NCBI RefSeq assembly: GCF_003990445.1
Contig: NZ_REEZ01000002.1
Coordinates: forward strand, 499,121-563,120
Source of the DNA: Pararhodobacter zhoushanensis
GTDB lineage: Bacteria > Pseudomonadota > Alphaproteobacteria > Rhodobacterales > Rhodobacteraceae
Length of the DNA: 64,000 bases
Reading direction: 5' to 3'
The notes beneath the pieces were generated by a model. It worked only from the letters and a program-made list of their open reading frames with translations. It did no database searches and was not told where the DNA came from. The translations under genes and the position numbers were made by a program. How positions within the stretch are numbered: the first letter of the stretch is position 1; every line of letters starts with the position of its first letter. Of this stretch, positions 8,111 to 16,779 are shown piece after piece.

Positions 8111-8180
8111 AGGGGGGCCTTCTGCCCCCCTCTGGCGCGTACCGCGCCATTCACCCCCCGAGGATATTTTCAGACAGAAA
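8111..8180 (+). repeat. Composite intergenic repeat, copy A, left arm
   Basis: Stem 1 GGGGGGC/GCCCCCC (8112-8130), TC, stem 2 TGGCGCG-TAC-CGCGCCA (8133-8149), then TTCACCCCCC and GGATATTT (8162-8169) followed by GACAGAAAAT. The same order is seen in copies B to E, with the second stem changed but still paired. Confidence 0.8.
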
Positions 8181-8188
8181 ATGCGGCG

Positions 8189-8205
8189 TTAACGCTTTGT
8201 TAACC
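8189..8205. promoter_or_regulatory. CtrA-box-like motif
   Basis: TTAA, seven bases, TTAACC matches the CtrA consensus TTAA-N7-TTAA(C) described in Caulobacter. It lies between the two arms of repeat copy A, 143 bases before the DUF523 gene. Function is inferred from the motif only. Confidence 0.35.
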
Positions 8206-8220
8206 TGCAACTTTATGCCC

Positions 8221-8306
8221 TAAATATCCCGGGGGCGGGCCGGAACGGCCCGGCGGGGGCAGCGCCCCCGAGCGGCGCGAGACCCCTCGATGGGGTCGAG
8301 CGCCGC
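8221..8306. repeat. Composite intergenic repeat, copy A, right arm with GA-loop hairpin
   Basis: Begins with inverted AAATATCC (8222-8229) and GGGGG, then hairpins GGGCCG-GAA-CGGCCC (8237-8251) and CGGGGGC-AGC-GCCCCCG (8254-8270), and ends with a 35-nt hairpin at 8272-8306: GCGGCGC, GA, GACCCC, loop TCGAT, GGGGTC, GA, GCGCCGC. The last hairpin recurs at 29378-29412 with a changed inner stem. Confidence 0.8.
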
Positions 8307-8347
8307 CCCGCCTTTACCCTGCCACCCTCACCCCCTAGACTGAGCCG

Positions 8348-8830
8348 ATGTCCCGCATCCTGATCAGCGCCTGCCTGATGGGCGCGCCCGTGCGCTACGA
8401 CGGCCGCGCCAAAACCCTGACTGACGCCCTGCTCACGCGCTGGCAGGCCGAGGGTCGGCTCGTCCCCCTCTGCCCCGAGGTCGCCGCCGGTCTGCCAACC
8501 CCGCGCCCACCCGCAGAACTTGCCCCCGGCGTGACAGCCGCGCAGGTTCTCGACGGCACGGGCAGCATCCGCACCGATCAAGACGCTGATGTCAGCCACG
8601 CCTTTGTCCGCGGCGCCGAGATCGCCCTGCGCATAGCCCTTGCCCAGGGCTGCAGCTTCGCGCTTTTGACCGACGCCAGCCCCTCGTGCGGTTCACTTCA
8701 GGTCTATGCCGGCCGTCATGATGGCACCCGCATCGCAGGCCGCGGGGTGGTGGCCGAGCACCTCATCCGCCACGGCATCACCGTCTTCGCCCCGTCGCAG
8801 ATCACCGACCTCGCGGCGCGGCTGGGCTGA
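8348..8830 (+). CDS. DUF523 family protein
   Basis: 160 residues, the usual length of the DUF523 family. Family hallmarks are the N-terminal [14 protein letters not shown], the Cys of [18 protein letters not shown], and the Cys-containing [13 protein letters not shown], which suggest a metal- or Fe-S-binding cytoplasmic protein. The biochemical role is not established. It sits between rnpA and yidD, a position not usual for this family, and its upstream region carries the composite repeat copy A, so it may have its own promoter. Confidence 0.85.
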   Translation: MSRILISACLMGAPVRYDGRAKTLTDALLTRWQAEGRLVPLCPEVAAGLPTPRPPAELAPGVTAAQVLDGTGSIRTDQDADVSHAFVRGAEIALRIALAQGCSFALLTDASPSCGSLQVYAGRHDGTRIAGRGVVAEHLIRHGITVFAPSQITDLAARLG

Positions 8831-8889
8831 TCGCCCTTGCGCTGCGCCGCCAGGCGCCCCACATCCAGCGCAGCCCCAAGGACCGCCCG

Positions 8890-9159
8890 ATGTGTGACAC
8901 GCCCCGTATGACCCCCGCCGCCTGGATCGTTTCACTGCCGGTGCGCGCCTACCGCTTGCTGCTCAGTCCCTGGGTCGGGCACGGGTGCCGGTTCCAGCCC
9001 ACCTGCTCAGCGTATGCGATGGAGGCCCTGCAGCGCCACGGCGCGCTGCGTGGCACATGGTTAACGACCAAACGCATTGCGCGCTGTCAGCCCTGGGGCG
9101 GGCATGGGTATGACCCGGTGCCGGGCGCTGATCCCGAGCATGACGCCCATCGACACTGA
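8890..9159 (+). CDS. yidD: Membrane protein insertion efficiency factor YidD
   Basis: 89 residues. The family core is clear: [19 protein letters not shown], then [16 protein letters not shown] and a C-terminal [13 protein letters not shown]. YidD is a small membrane-associated protein that helps YidC insert membrane proteins. AAGGA lies seven bases before the ATG at 8890; an ATG at 8908 is a possible alternative. It keeps the classical order rnpA-yidD, but yidC itself is displaced downstream by ttcA and a GGDEF-EAL gene. Confidence 0.96.
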   Translation: MCDTPRMTPAAWIVSLPVRAYRLLLSPWVGHGCRFQPTCSAYAMEALQRHGALRGTWLTTKRIARCQPWGGHGYDPVPGADPEHDAHRH

Positions 9160-9221
9160 CCCCACAGCGCCTTGACGGCGCGCCGCGCATCCCCCTATGC
9201 CTCGGGGCAGGAGATCCGCCC

Positions 9222-10094
9222 ATGCTCGACGATCAAGACGACATCCACCCGCTGTTCCACGGCGCGCCCAAATCGACCGAGTTCCGCAAGCTGCGCAAGC
9301 GGCTGGTGCAGCAGGTGCGCGAGGCGACCGAGACCTATGGCATGATCCGCCCGGGCGACCGCTGGCTGGTGTGTCTGTCGGGCGGCAAGGACAGCTACAC
9401 CCTGCTCGCCATCCTGCACGAGTTGAAATGGCGCGGCTTGCTGCCGGTTGACCTGCTGGCCTGCAATCTGGATCAGGGCCAGCCCGGCTTTCCGGCGACC
9501 GTCCTGCCCGAGTTCCTGACCAGAATGGGCGTGCCGCACCGGATCGAGTATCAGGACACCTATTCCGTAGTCGTCGACAAGATCCCGCAGGGCCGCACCT
9601 ATTGCAGCCTTTGCTCGCGCCTGCGCCGCGGGAACCTGTACCGCGTGGCGCGCGAAGAGGGCTGCACGGCGGTGGTGCTGGGCCATCACCGTGACGATAT
9701 TCTGGAAACCTTCTTCATGAACCTGTTCCACGGCGGACGGCTGGCGAGCATGCCGCCCAAGCTGGTGAACGAGGATGGCGATCTGACCTTGCTGCGCCCG
9801 CTTGCGCTGGTGGCCGAGGCAGATTGCGAGAAATTCGCCCGTGCGATGAATTATCCGGTGATCCCCTGCGATCTGTGCGGCTCGCAGGACGGGCTGCAAC
9901 GGGTGCAGGTCAAGGGTATTCTCGATGAGTGGGAGCGCCGCACGCCGGGCCGCCGCAACATCATGTTCCGCGCGCTGATGAACGTGCGCCCGTCCCATCT
10001 GGCGGACCCGGCCTTGTTTGACTTTGCCAACCTCTGGCCCGACGCCGGTACGCCTGACCCGGACAATTTGAGCGAAATTCCGAACCTGCGTTAA
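9222..10094 (+). CDS. ttcA: tRNA 2-thiocytidine(32) synthetase TtcA
   Basis: 290 residues. The PP-loop SGGKDS (residues 53-58) activates C32 of certain tRNAs with ATP. The Fe-S ligands are Cys128/Cys131 (CSLC) and the family's Cys216 (CDLC), and [14 protein letters not shown] is the family's second conserved block. Length and motifs match TtcA. The ribosome site AGGAG lies nine bases before the ATG. It is inserted between yidD and the GGDEF-EAL gene in the same direction. Confidence 0.95.
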   Translation: MLDDQDDIHPLFHGAPKSTEFRKLRKRLVQQVREATETYGMIRPGDRWLVCLSGGKDSYTLLAILHELKWRGLLPVDLLACNLDQGQPGFPATVLPEFLTRMGVPHRIEYQDTYSVVVDKIPQGRTYCSLCSRLRRGNLYRVAREEGCTAVVLGHHRDDILETFFMNLFHGGRLASMPPKLVNEDGDLTLLRPLALVAEADCEKFARAMNYPVIPCDLCGSQDGLQRVQVKGILDEWERRTPGRRNIMFRALMNVRPSHLADPALFDFANLWPDAGTPDPDNLSEIPNLR

Positions 10095-10172
10095 GCTTTG
10101 GCTCATCCTTTGCGCGAAAGCTGATGCTGCCAATCGCCCGGGCTCGGGCAAAGGCCATCGGAAGGACGCAGG

Positions 10173-11777
10173 ATGAGCAGAGAGTCGGCCCAACGCACGC
10201 AGCACCTTGCCGCCCTGCGACGCATCTGGGCCGTGGCGCTGATCCCGACCGTCACCTTGATGCTGGTGGCCGGGGCCGCTGAGATGCCATGGTGGGGTGT
10301 CGGTCTGGTGGTTACGGTGCAGGCCCTGTTCCTGTGGACCGCCATGCAGGGCACTAGCGACGCGGCGGTGGTGGGCGACAGCCCCGGCATTGCCCGGATC
10401 ACCACACGCGAGGCCGTGCAGGCGCAACTGCTGCCAAGGGCCGGGATCAACGGCGCAGCGCTGGCGCTTCGGCTGGACGGTGCAGAGCGGCTGCGCCAGC
10501 ATCATGGCGACAGCGGGTTTCAGCAGTTGACCGAAACGCTTGCCGCGCGACTCGCCGACGCCTTGCGCGCACAGGATCTGGTCTGCGCGTTGCACCCGGA
10601 CGGGTTCGGCGTCGCGCTTTTTCCGCATCGCGGACTGGACCTTGGCGCCGTCATGGCGGTGGCGCAGCGCACACAATCGCAACTGGCGGCGCCGGTCACG
10701 CTTAACGGCGTGACGGTCTGGCCCAGCGTTTCGATCGGCTTCTCGCTGTCACCGCGCGCGGCGCAGCTTAACGGAATCGACATGCTGCAGGCGGCAGAAT
10801 CGGCGGCGGACAAGGCGCTGCGCAGCGGTCCGGGCGCGTTGAGCAGCTATTCCGTGGTGGATTTCCCCGCGTCGCTCAGCGGCGACAGCATCGCCACGCT
10901 GCGGCGCGCGCTCGACTCGGGTGAGATCCGGGCGCATTTCCAACCGCAGATCCGCACCGACAGCGGCATCATCAGCGGGCTTGAGGCGCTCACCCGCTGG
11001 CACCATCCGCAAAAAGGCGTGCTCTCACCGGCTGACTTTCTTCCCCAGATCGAAGCGGCGGGCCTGTCGCCCCGGCTGGCCGAGGTCATGCTGCGCGACG
11101 CGCTCAACACCCTGGCTGCGCTGGACAAGGCCGGGTTGTCGGTGCCCTGCGTCTCGGTCAACCTGTCGGCGCAAGAGCTGCGCAATCCCAGACTGGCCGA
11201 CGAAATTGCCTGGGAACTGGACCGCCATGACCTGAAACCTGAGCGGCTGGCGCTGGAAATTCTGGAAACCGTGGTCACACGGCACGACGATGACATCGCG
11301 GTGCGCACCATCGCCCGGCTTTCGGGCATGGGCTGCGGCATTGATCTGGACGACTTCGGCACCGGCAATGCCTCGATCACCGCGATCCGCCGGTTTGCCG
11401 TGGGCCGCATCAAGATCGACCGCAGTTTCGTGACCAACCTGCACCGCGATCCCGATCAGCAGCGCATGGTCGCGGCAATCCTGTCGATGGCAGCGCAACT
11501 GGGGCTGAGCACGCTGGCCGAAGGCGTCGAGCACCCCGAAGAGCAGGTGACACTGGCGCAACTGGGCTGCGATCATCTGCAGGGCTTCGGCATCGCGCGC
11601 CCGATGCCCGCCGAAGAGCTGGTCGACTGGATCGTCGCCTATGATCAGGCACTTGCCAGGGGCGAGCCCGGCGCAGCCGCTGCGGACAGTGCGGTTGAGG
11701 AAACGGTACCGCCCCACGCCCGACAAAGCAGCGCCATCACCACCGATGCGCCCGCGCTTGGCACCGCCGCCGAATAG
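10173..11777 (+). CDS. Membrane GGDEF-EAL protein, probable c-di-GMP phosphodiesterase
   Basis: 534 residues. Two N-terminal membrane helices (about 15-32 and 37-55), a GGDEF-like domain to about 230, and an EAL domain from about 240 to 500. The GGDEF signature is degenerate (HPDGF), so cyclase activity is unlikely. The EAL domain keeps the catalytic pattern: GLEALTRW, SVNLSAQEL, LEILETVV, DDFGTGNAS, IKIDRSFV and LAEGVE, so it should cleave cyclic di-GMP. It lies between ttcA and yidC in a core gene cluster. The sensory input is unclear since there is no recognisable periplasmic domain. Confidence 0.9.
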   Translation: MSRESAQRTQHLAALRRIWAVALIPTVTLMLVAGAAEMPWWGVGLVVTVQALFLWTAMQGTSDAAVVGDSPGIARITTREAVQAQLLPRAGINGAALALRLDGAERLRQHHGDSGFQQLTETLAARLADALRAQDLVCALHPDGFGVALFPHRGLDLGAVMAVAQRTQSQLAAPVTLNGVTVWPSVSIGFSLSPRAAQLNGIDMLQAAESAADKALRSGPGALSSYSVVDFPASLSGDSIATLRRALDSGEIRAHFQPQIRTDSGIISGLEALTRWHHPQKGVLSPADFLPQIEAAGLSPRLAEVMLRDALNTLAALDKAGLSVPCVSVNLSAQELRNPRLADEIAWELDRHDLKPERLALEILETVVTRHDDDIAVRTIARLSGMGCGIDLDDFGTGNASITAIRRFAVGRIKIDRSFVTNLHRDPDQQRMVAAILSMAAQLGLSTLAEGVEHPEEQVTLAQLGCDHLQGFGIARPMPAEELVDWIVAYDQALARGEPGAAAADSAVEETVPPHARQSSAITTDAPALGTAAE

Positions 11778-11976
11778 CGCAGGTCGTTCGCGCCGCGCCC
11801 GCCTTGGGTGAAAACAGCGCCACCCAAGGCCCGCGCCCCCCCGCAGTGAACGCACGACCGTGCCCTGCCCCGCCCAGTGGCGCAGCCAATGGCGCAAGCG
11901 GTCCATCGTCGGCGACTCTGACGCAAACGACAGCGACGAATGGCTGCATCGCGGCGCTTGGGCGGGGAATCCGCTT

Positions 11977-12034
11977 GACCTTTCCGGGCAAGGTCTGTTG
12001 AACCCTCGCAACATTGAAATCGTGCCCGGAAAGA
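11977..12034 (+). promoter_or_regulatory. Possible RNA switch in the yidC leader
   Basis: CTTTCCGGGCA (11980-11990) is perfectly complementary to TGCCCGGAAAG (12023-12033), which contains the GGAAAG ribosome site of yidC. The same upstream bases can instead form a local hairpin GACCTT / AAGGTC (11977-11982 with 11990-11995). The two structures exclude each other, as in a translational on/off switch. The pairing is seen in the sequence; the regulatory role is inferred. Confidence 0.5.
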
Positions 12035-12038
12035 CCTG

Positions 12039-13832
12039 ATGGACGATCAAACAAAGAACCTGATCCTTGCTTTCGCCCTCAGCCTCGCGGTGATCATGGG
12101 TTGGTTTGCCCTGTTCCCGCCGGCCGAACCGCAGCCCGGTGACACCGTTGCCCAGTCCGAATTGTTGCCGCCGCCGGCTGCAGCCGCGGCGCTGGGGGCT
12201 GATGGCGTGGCCGTGGCCGAGCCGCTGGTCGAAACCGCCCGGATCGAGATCGACACCCCCCGTCTGGCCGGCTCGATTGCCGTCACCGGCGGTCGCTTTG
12301 ACGATATCCGCCTGCGCGACTACACCGAAACCGTCGATCCCGAGAGCGATCTGGTTCACCTGCTGAACCCCAGCGGCGGCAACCGCCACCCGTTCTATGC
12401 CTTCTTCGGCTGGAGCCCGCGCGGCGCGCTGGATTACGATCTGGTCCCCGGTCCGGCAACGCCGTGGCAGCAGGTCGGCGACAACGCGCTGACGCTGGAA
12501 ACCCCCGTGACGCTGCAATGGGACAACGGCGCGGGCCTGATCTTCACCCGCGTGATCAGCGTCGACGCCGATTACATGTTCACCGTCGCGCAAGAGATCG
12601 AGAACACCACCGACACCGCCGTCTCGCTGGACCCGTATTCGCTGATCGCGCAGCACGGCATCCCGACGGACATCCAGAAATACTATATCTCGCACGAAGG
12701 TCTCGTGCAGATGACCGACGGTGCGCTGCTGGAAGCCGATTACGGCGACATGGTGGACTATCCGGTCAGCCAGAGCGAACGCATCCCGACGCATGAAACC
12801 ACCGCCACCACCAACGGCTGGATCGGCTTCACGTCGAAATACTTCATGGCGACGCTGGTCGGCGCACCCGGTCAGGCCGTGACCAGTGTGGCCCAGTATG
12901 TGCCCGGCGCTGACATCTATCAGGCCAGCCTGCGCCAGCCCACCGTGACCGTGCAACCGGGTGAGACCGCCAGTGCCTCGTCCATGCTGTTCACCGGCGC
13001 CAAGGAATTTGCCGTTCTGAACCACTACCAGAACGACGACAACATCGAGCGTTTCACCGATGCGATCGACTGGGGCTGGTTCTTTTTCCTGACCCGCCCG
13101 ATCTTCCGCGTGCTGAACTTCTATCACGGGCTGATCGGCAACATGGGCTGGGCCATTCTGGCACTGACCCTGACGCTGAAAGCGATCCTGTTGCCGCTGG
13201 CATGGAAATCCTACGTCTCGATGGCGCGCATGAAAGAGCTGCAGCCGGAAATGGCCGCCCTCAAAGAGCGTGCCGGCGACGACCGCCAGAAGCTTCAGCA
13301 AGAGATGATGAAGCTTTACCGTGAGAAAAAGGTTAACCCTGCAGCCGGCTGTCTGCCGATCCTGCTGCAGATCCCGATCTTCTTCTCGCTCTACAAGGTG
13401 ATCTTCGTCACCATCGAATTGCGACACGCGCCGTGGTTCTGGGTGTTCAACGACCTGTCCGCACCCGATCCAACCTCGCTGTTCAACCTGTTTGGCGCCC
13501 TGCCCTGGGCAGCCCCTGAGACGGGCAGCCTGATGGCGACCGCCTTCCTGGGTCTGCTGCCGCTTCTGTTTGGCGCCTCGATGTGGTTCCAGATGCGCCT
13601 GAACCCGGCCCCGGCCGATCCGATGCAGGCGACGATCTTCAACTGGATGCCGTGGATTTTCATGTTCGTCATGGGCGGCTTTGCCTCGGGCCTGTTGATG
13701 TACTGGATCGGCAACAACGTGATCACCTTCACGCAGCAGTATTTCATCATGCGCGCGCATGGGTCCAAGCCGGATATCTTCGGCAATATCCGCGCCTCGG
13801 TTCGGCTGCCAAAGGGCAGTAAACCCAAGTGA
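12039..13832 (+). CDS. yidC: Membrane protein insertase YidC
   Basis: 597 residues, the full Gram-negative length. An N-terminal membrane helix (residues 6-24), a large periplasmic domain to about 340, then the conserved five-helix 60 kDa core beginning FYHGLIGNMGWAILALTLTL, with KMNPAAGCLPILLQIPIFFS-type sequence (here KVNPAAGCLPILLQ) and a basic C-terminal tail. It inserts and folds inner-membrane proteins with or without SecYEG. The following MOSC gene begins inside its stop codon. Its leader has an unusual potential stem over the ribosome site. Confidence 0.97.
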   Translation: MDDQTKNLILAFALSLAVIMGWFALFPPAEPQPGDTVAQSELLPPPAAAAALGADGVAVAEPLVETARIEIDTPRLAGSIAVTGGRFDDIRLRDYTETVDPESDLVHLLNPSGGNRHPFYAFFGWSPRGALDYDLVPGPATPWQQVGDNALTLETPVTLQWDNGAGLIFTRVISVDADYMFTVAQEIENTTDTAVSLDPYSLIAQHGIPTDIQKYYISHEGLVQMTDGALLEADYGDMVDYPVSQSERIPTHETTATTNGWIGFTSKYFMATLVGAPGQAVTSVAQYVPGADIYQASLRQPTVTVQPGETASASSMLFTGAKEFAVLNHYQNDDNIERFTDAIDWGWFFFLTRPIFRVLNFYHGLIGNMGWAILALTLTLKAILLPLAWKSYVSMARMKELQPEMAALKERAGDDRQKLQQEMMKLYREKKVNPAAGCLPILLQIPIFFSLYKVIFVTIELRHAPWFWVFNDLSAPDPTSLFNLFGALPWAAPETGSLMATAFLGLLPLLFGASMWFQMRLNPAPADPMQATIFNWMPWIFMFVMGGFASGLLMYWIGNNVITFTQQYFIMRAHGSKPDIFGNIRASVRLPKGSKPK

Positions 13833-14590
13833 GCGGCGCGCGGCTTGCGCATATCGTCAGGCACCCGGTGAAATCCGCCGGGTTCCAGATGCTCAACCGG
13901 GCGGTCCTTTCGCAGGGCCGCCCGATGCCCTTTGACCGGGTCTGGGCGGTGGCGACGCAAAGCGCCAAGTTCGATGGCATGCCACAGGGCTGGATGGCCA
14001 AGATGAACTTCGTGCGCGGCGCGGCGGCGGGAACGCTGCAGGCGATCCGTGCCGAGTTCGACGAAGAGACCAACGTGATCCACCTGTCGCACCCCGCACA
14101 AGAGCTGTTCACCGGCACCCTGCCGGAGGACGGCGCGGCGCTGGTCGACTGGCTGCGCCCGCTCTGGCCCGCGGCCCGCCCTGCCCCCGACCGGCTGGTC
14201 GCGCGGCAGGACGGCGGCACGATGACCGATGTGCCCGATCCGTGGCTCGCGGTGCTGAACCTCGCCTCGCTCAAGGCACTGGGCGAGAGCATGGGGCAGG
14301 ATCTGTCGATCCACCGCTTCCGCGGCAACCTGTGGCTGGACGAGATGCCCGCCTGGCAGGAGTTCGACCTGATCGGCCGCGAATTCACCCTTGGCAGCGC
14401 GCGCCTGCGCGTCGAAGAGCGCATTACGCGTTGCGTTGCCACCACCTATGACCCTGAAACCGGCGAAGCCGACGGCGACACGCTCGCCGCGCTGCGCGCT
14501 GGCTGGGGCCATCAGGATCTTGGCGTTTATGCCAGCGTCGTTGCCTCGGGCACTGTGACGCTTGGCGATCAGATGGAGCTTCACGCATGA
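13829..14590 (+). CDS. MOSC domain protein
   Basis: 253 residues. The N-terminus (RLAHIVRHPVKSAGFQMLNR) is the MOSC_N beta-barrel pattern with PVKS; the C-terminal half (FTLGSARLRVEERITRCVATTYDPETG) is the MOSC domain with its conserved Cys. MOSC proteins carry sulfur or bind molybdenum cofactor; the precise substrate is unknown. It starts with GTG overlapping the yidC stop by four bases and its own stop overlaps the yihA start by four bases, so translation is coupled in this operon, a layout typical of Rhodobacteraceae. Confidence 0.88.
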   Translation: MSGARLAHIVRHPVKSAGFQMLNRAVLSQGRPMPFDRVWAVATQSAKFDGMPQGWMAKMNFVRGAAAGTLQAIRAEFDEETNVIHLSHPAQELFTGTLPEDGAALVDWLRPLWPAARPAPDRLVARQDGGTMTDVPDPWLAVLNLASLKALGESMGQDLSIHRFRGNLWLDEMPAWQEFDLIGREFTLGSARLRVEERITRCVATTYDPETGEADGDTLAALRAGWGHQDLGVYASVVASGTVTLGDQMELHA

Positions 14591-15240
14591 CCTCCCTCCC
14601 GTTTCCCCTGACCGAAACCCCGAGCGCGGAAACCGCCGAAATCGGCCGCAAGCTGTTTGCCGGGCCGGTGGATTTCGTCAAAGGCGTCGTGTCGATGGAG
14701 GGGCTGCCCCCTGCCGACCGTCTGGAGATTTGCTTTGCCGGGCGCTCGAACGTCGGCAAGTCCAGCCTGATCAACGCCCTGACCGGGCGCAAATCGCTGG
14801 CGCGGACATCCAACACGCCGGGCCGCACGCAGGAAATCAACTTCTTCGATGTGGGCGAAAAGCTCTATCTGGTCGACTTGCCGGGCTACGGCTTTGCCGA
14901 AGCCCCCGTCGCCGTGGTGCGCCAATGGCAGGCGCTGCTCAAAAGCTATCTGGCGGGCCGCTCGACCCTGCGCCGGGCCTTTGTGCTGATCGACATGCGC
15001 CACGGGGTGAAGAAGGTGGATGAGGAAATCCTCGACCTTTTGAACAAATCCGCCGTGCCGTTTCAGGTGGTGCTGACCAAGGCCGACAAGATCGGCGTGG
15101 CGCAGCAGGAACAGACGCTGGCACAGGTCCGCGCAGCGCTGGCCAAACACCCGGCGGCGTTTCCCGAGCTGCTTGTCACCTCGTCGGAAAAAGGTGAGGG
15201 TGTTGAAACGCTTCGCGCGCTCATCGCCACCATGCAGTAA
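14587..15240 (+). CDS. yihA: Ribosome biogenesis GTP-binding protein YihA/YsxC (EngB)
   Basis: 217 residues. GTPase motifs G1 [13 protein letters not shown]2/G3 region [16 protein letters not shown] with [10 protein letters not shown]4 TKAD and G5 TSSEKGEG. It is needed for late assembly of the large ribosomal subunit. It overlaps the MOSC gene by four bases, and its stop codon shares one base with the argB start. Family length and all motifs are intact. Confidence 0.96.
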   Translation: MTSLPFPLTETPSAETAEIGRKLFAGPVDFVKGVVSMEGLPPADRLEICFAGRSNVGKSSLINALTGRKSLARTSNTPGRTQEINFFDVGEKLYLVDLPGYGFAEAPVAVVRQWQALLKSYLAGRSTLRRAFVLIDMRHGVKKVDEEILDLLNKSAVPFQVVLTKADKIGVAQQEQTLAQVRAALAKHPAAFPELLVTSSEKGEGVETLRALIATMQ

Positions 15241-16145
15241 TGTCCATGAGAAATCAGAACATGAATCGCGACTGGAAAGCCATCGCCCGGACCCTGTCCG
15301 AGGCCCTGCCCTATCTTCAGCGCTTTTCGGGTGCCGTCGTGGTCGTCAAATTTGGCGGCAACGCGATGGGCGACGAAGACGCCATGGCGGAATTCGCCCG
15401 TGACATCGTGCTCATGCGTCAGGTCGGTCTGAACCCGGTCGTCGTGCATGGCGGCGGGCCGATGATCAACGACCTGCTGGGCCGTCTGGGCATCAAGTCG
15501 GAATTCGTGCGCGGCAAGCGCGTGACCGACAAGGCCACGGTTGAGGTGGTCGAAATGGTGCTGACCGGTCTGGTCAACAAACGCATCGTGCAGGCGATCA
15601 TGGATGAGGGCGGCCGCGCGGTGGGTCTGTCGGGCAAGGATGACGACCTGATGGTCTGCGTTGCCGACGACCCCGAACTGGGCTTTGTCGGACGCCCCGT
15701 CGAGATGAACGTGCAGGTGCTGCGCGATCTGTTCAACGCCGGGATCATCCCTGTCGTCGCCCCCGTCGCCACGGGGATGAGCGCGAACGAAACCTTCAAC
15801 GTCAACGGCGACACCGCAGCCGGGGCGATTGCCGGGGCGCTCAAGGCCGATCGCCTGCTGCTCCTGACCGATGTGTCCGGCGTCAAGGACGCCGACGGCA
15901 ACGTGTTGACCGAGATCCACCCCGATCAGGTCCGCGCGATGATTGCCGATGGCAGCATCGCCGGGGGCATGATCCCCAAGACCGAAACCGCGCTGGACGC
16001 GCTGGAAGCGGGCGTTCGGGCGGTGGTCATTCTGGACGGCCGTGTGCCCAACGCCTGCCTGCTGGAGCTGTTCACCGAGCATGGTGCCGGGTCGATCATC
16101 CGCTCGACCACACCGCGCGTGACCCCCCGTGGACACGAAGAGTGA
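15240..16145 (+). CDS. argB: Acetylglutamate kinase
   Basis: 301 residues. It phosphorylates N-acetyl-L-glutamate, the second step of arginine synthesis. Amino acid kinase motifs are present: [34 protein letters not shown] and a final helix region ending [12 protein letters not shown]. The ATG at 15240 overlaps the preceding TAA; an internal ATG at 15261 (MNRDWKAIA) is also possible. The 3' end overlaps the next gene by 17 bases. Confidence 0.96.
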   Translation: MSMRNQNMNRDWKAIARTLSEALPYLQRFSGAVVVVKFGGNAMGDEDAMAEFARDIVLMRQVGLNPVVVHGGGPMINDLLGRLGIKSEFVRGKRVTDKATVEVVEMVLTGLVNKRIVQAIMDEGGRAVGLSGKDDDLMVCVADDPELGFVGRPVEMNVQVLRDLFNAGIIPVVAPVATGMSANETFNVNGDTAAGAIAGALKADRLLLLTDVSGVKDADGNVLTEIHPDQVRAMIADGSIAGGMIPKTETALDALEAGVRAVVILDGRVPNACLLELFTEHGAGSIIRSTTPRVTPRGHEE

Positions 16146-16779
16146 GCTTCTAAGCGCGCTCGACGCTCAGGGCCTGGTCGCGCTCGCCGTGACCCGGCCC
16201 GACCCCGGCTTTTGCCCGCCCGACGCCTGCGCGCTGGTCCTGATCGGCCCGCAAGGCGGCGCGGTCTGGTGGGACCGGCTGCAAGCCTCGCCCGAATGGC
16301 AAGACGGCACGCCCGATCCCGTCGACCGCTGGTCCCACCGCACGCTGACCGCGCTGGCCGGGCGATTCGGCGGCGCGGCCCTGTTCCCCTCGGACGGCCC
16401 GCCCTATCCGCCCTTCCTGCGTTGGGCGCGCGACTCGGGCGCGCTGTGGCAAAGCCCGGTCGGCATGTTGGTCCACGCCGACGCGGGCCTGTGGGTGTCG
16501 TTTCGCGGCGCGCTGGCCCTGCCCTTCCCGCTGTCCCTGCCCGCCACCCCGAACCCCTGCGACACCTGCACGGCCCAACCCTGCCGCACCGCCTGCCCCG
16601 TCAACGCGCTGGGCAGGGACGGCTACGACACCGCTGCATGTCACGCCTATCTCGACACGCCCGCCGGAGGCGAGTGTCTTAGCAACGGCTGCCGCGCAAG
16701 GCGCGCTTGCCCCGCGTCACAAAGCCATGCAAGAATGCAGTCCCAATCCCAGTATCACATGAGCCAGTTCCACGTATGA
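16129..16779 (+). CDS. QueG-like 4Fe-4S cluster protein, function unknown
   Basis: 216 residues with a GTG start inside argB. The N-terminal 130 residues show no domain I can name. The C-terminal part has two cysteine clusters: [14 protein letters not shown] and a later set CHAYLD...[14 protein letters not shown], which match the 4Fe-4S arrangement of epoxyqueuosine reductase (QueG)-like proteins but without the cobalamin-binding part. A ferredoxin-like redox role is likely. It overlaps argB by 17 bases and the next gene by four. Confidence 0.75.
   Translation: MDTKSELLSALDAQGLVALAVTRPDPGFCPPDACALVLIGPQGGAVWWDRLQASPEWQDGTPDPVDRWSHRTLTALAGRFGGAALFPSDGPPYPPFLRWARDSGALWQSPVGMLVHADAGLWVSFRGALALPFPLSLPATPNPCDTCTAQPCRTACPVNALGRDGYDTAACHAYLDTPAGGECLSNGCRARRACPASQSHARMQSQSQYHMSQFHV

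Noticed and set aside
8111-8131. The G6/C6 stem of each repeat as an ordinary intrinsic terminator only
   Set aside because: The T-tract is missing in all copies and conserved blocks follow the stem; termination may be one function but does not explain the rest.
11025-13760. A 911-codon minus-strand frame
   Set aside because: Antisense to the GGDEF-EAL and yidC genes; rich in Arg, His and Gln as expected from a shadow of GC-rich coding DNA; no domain visible.
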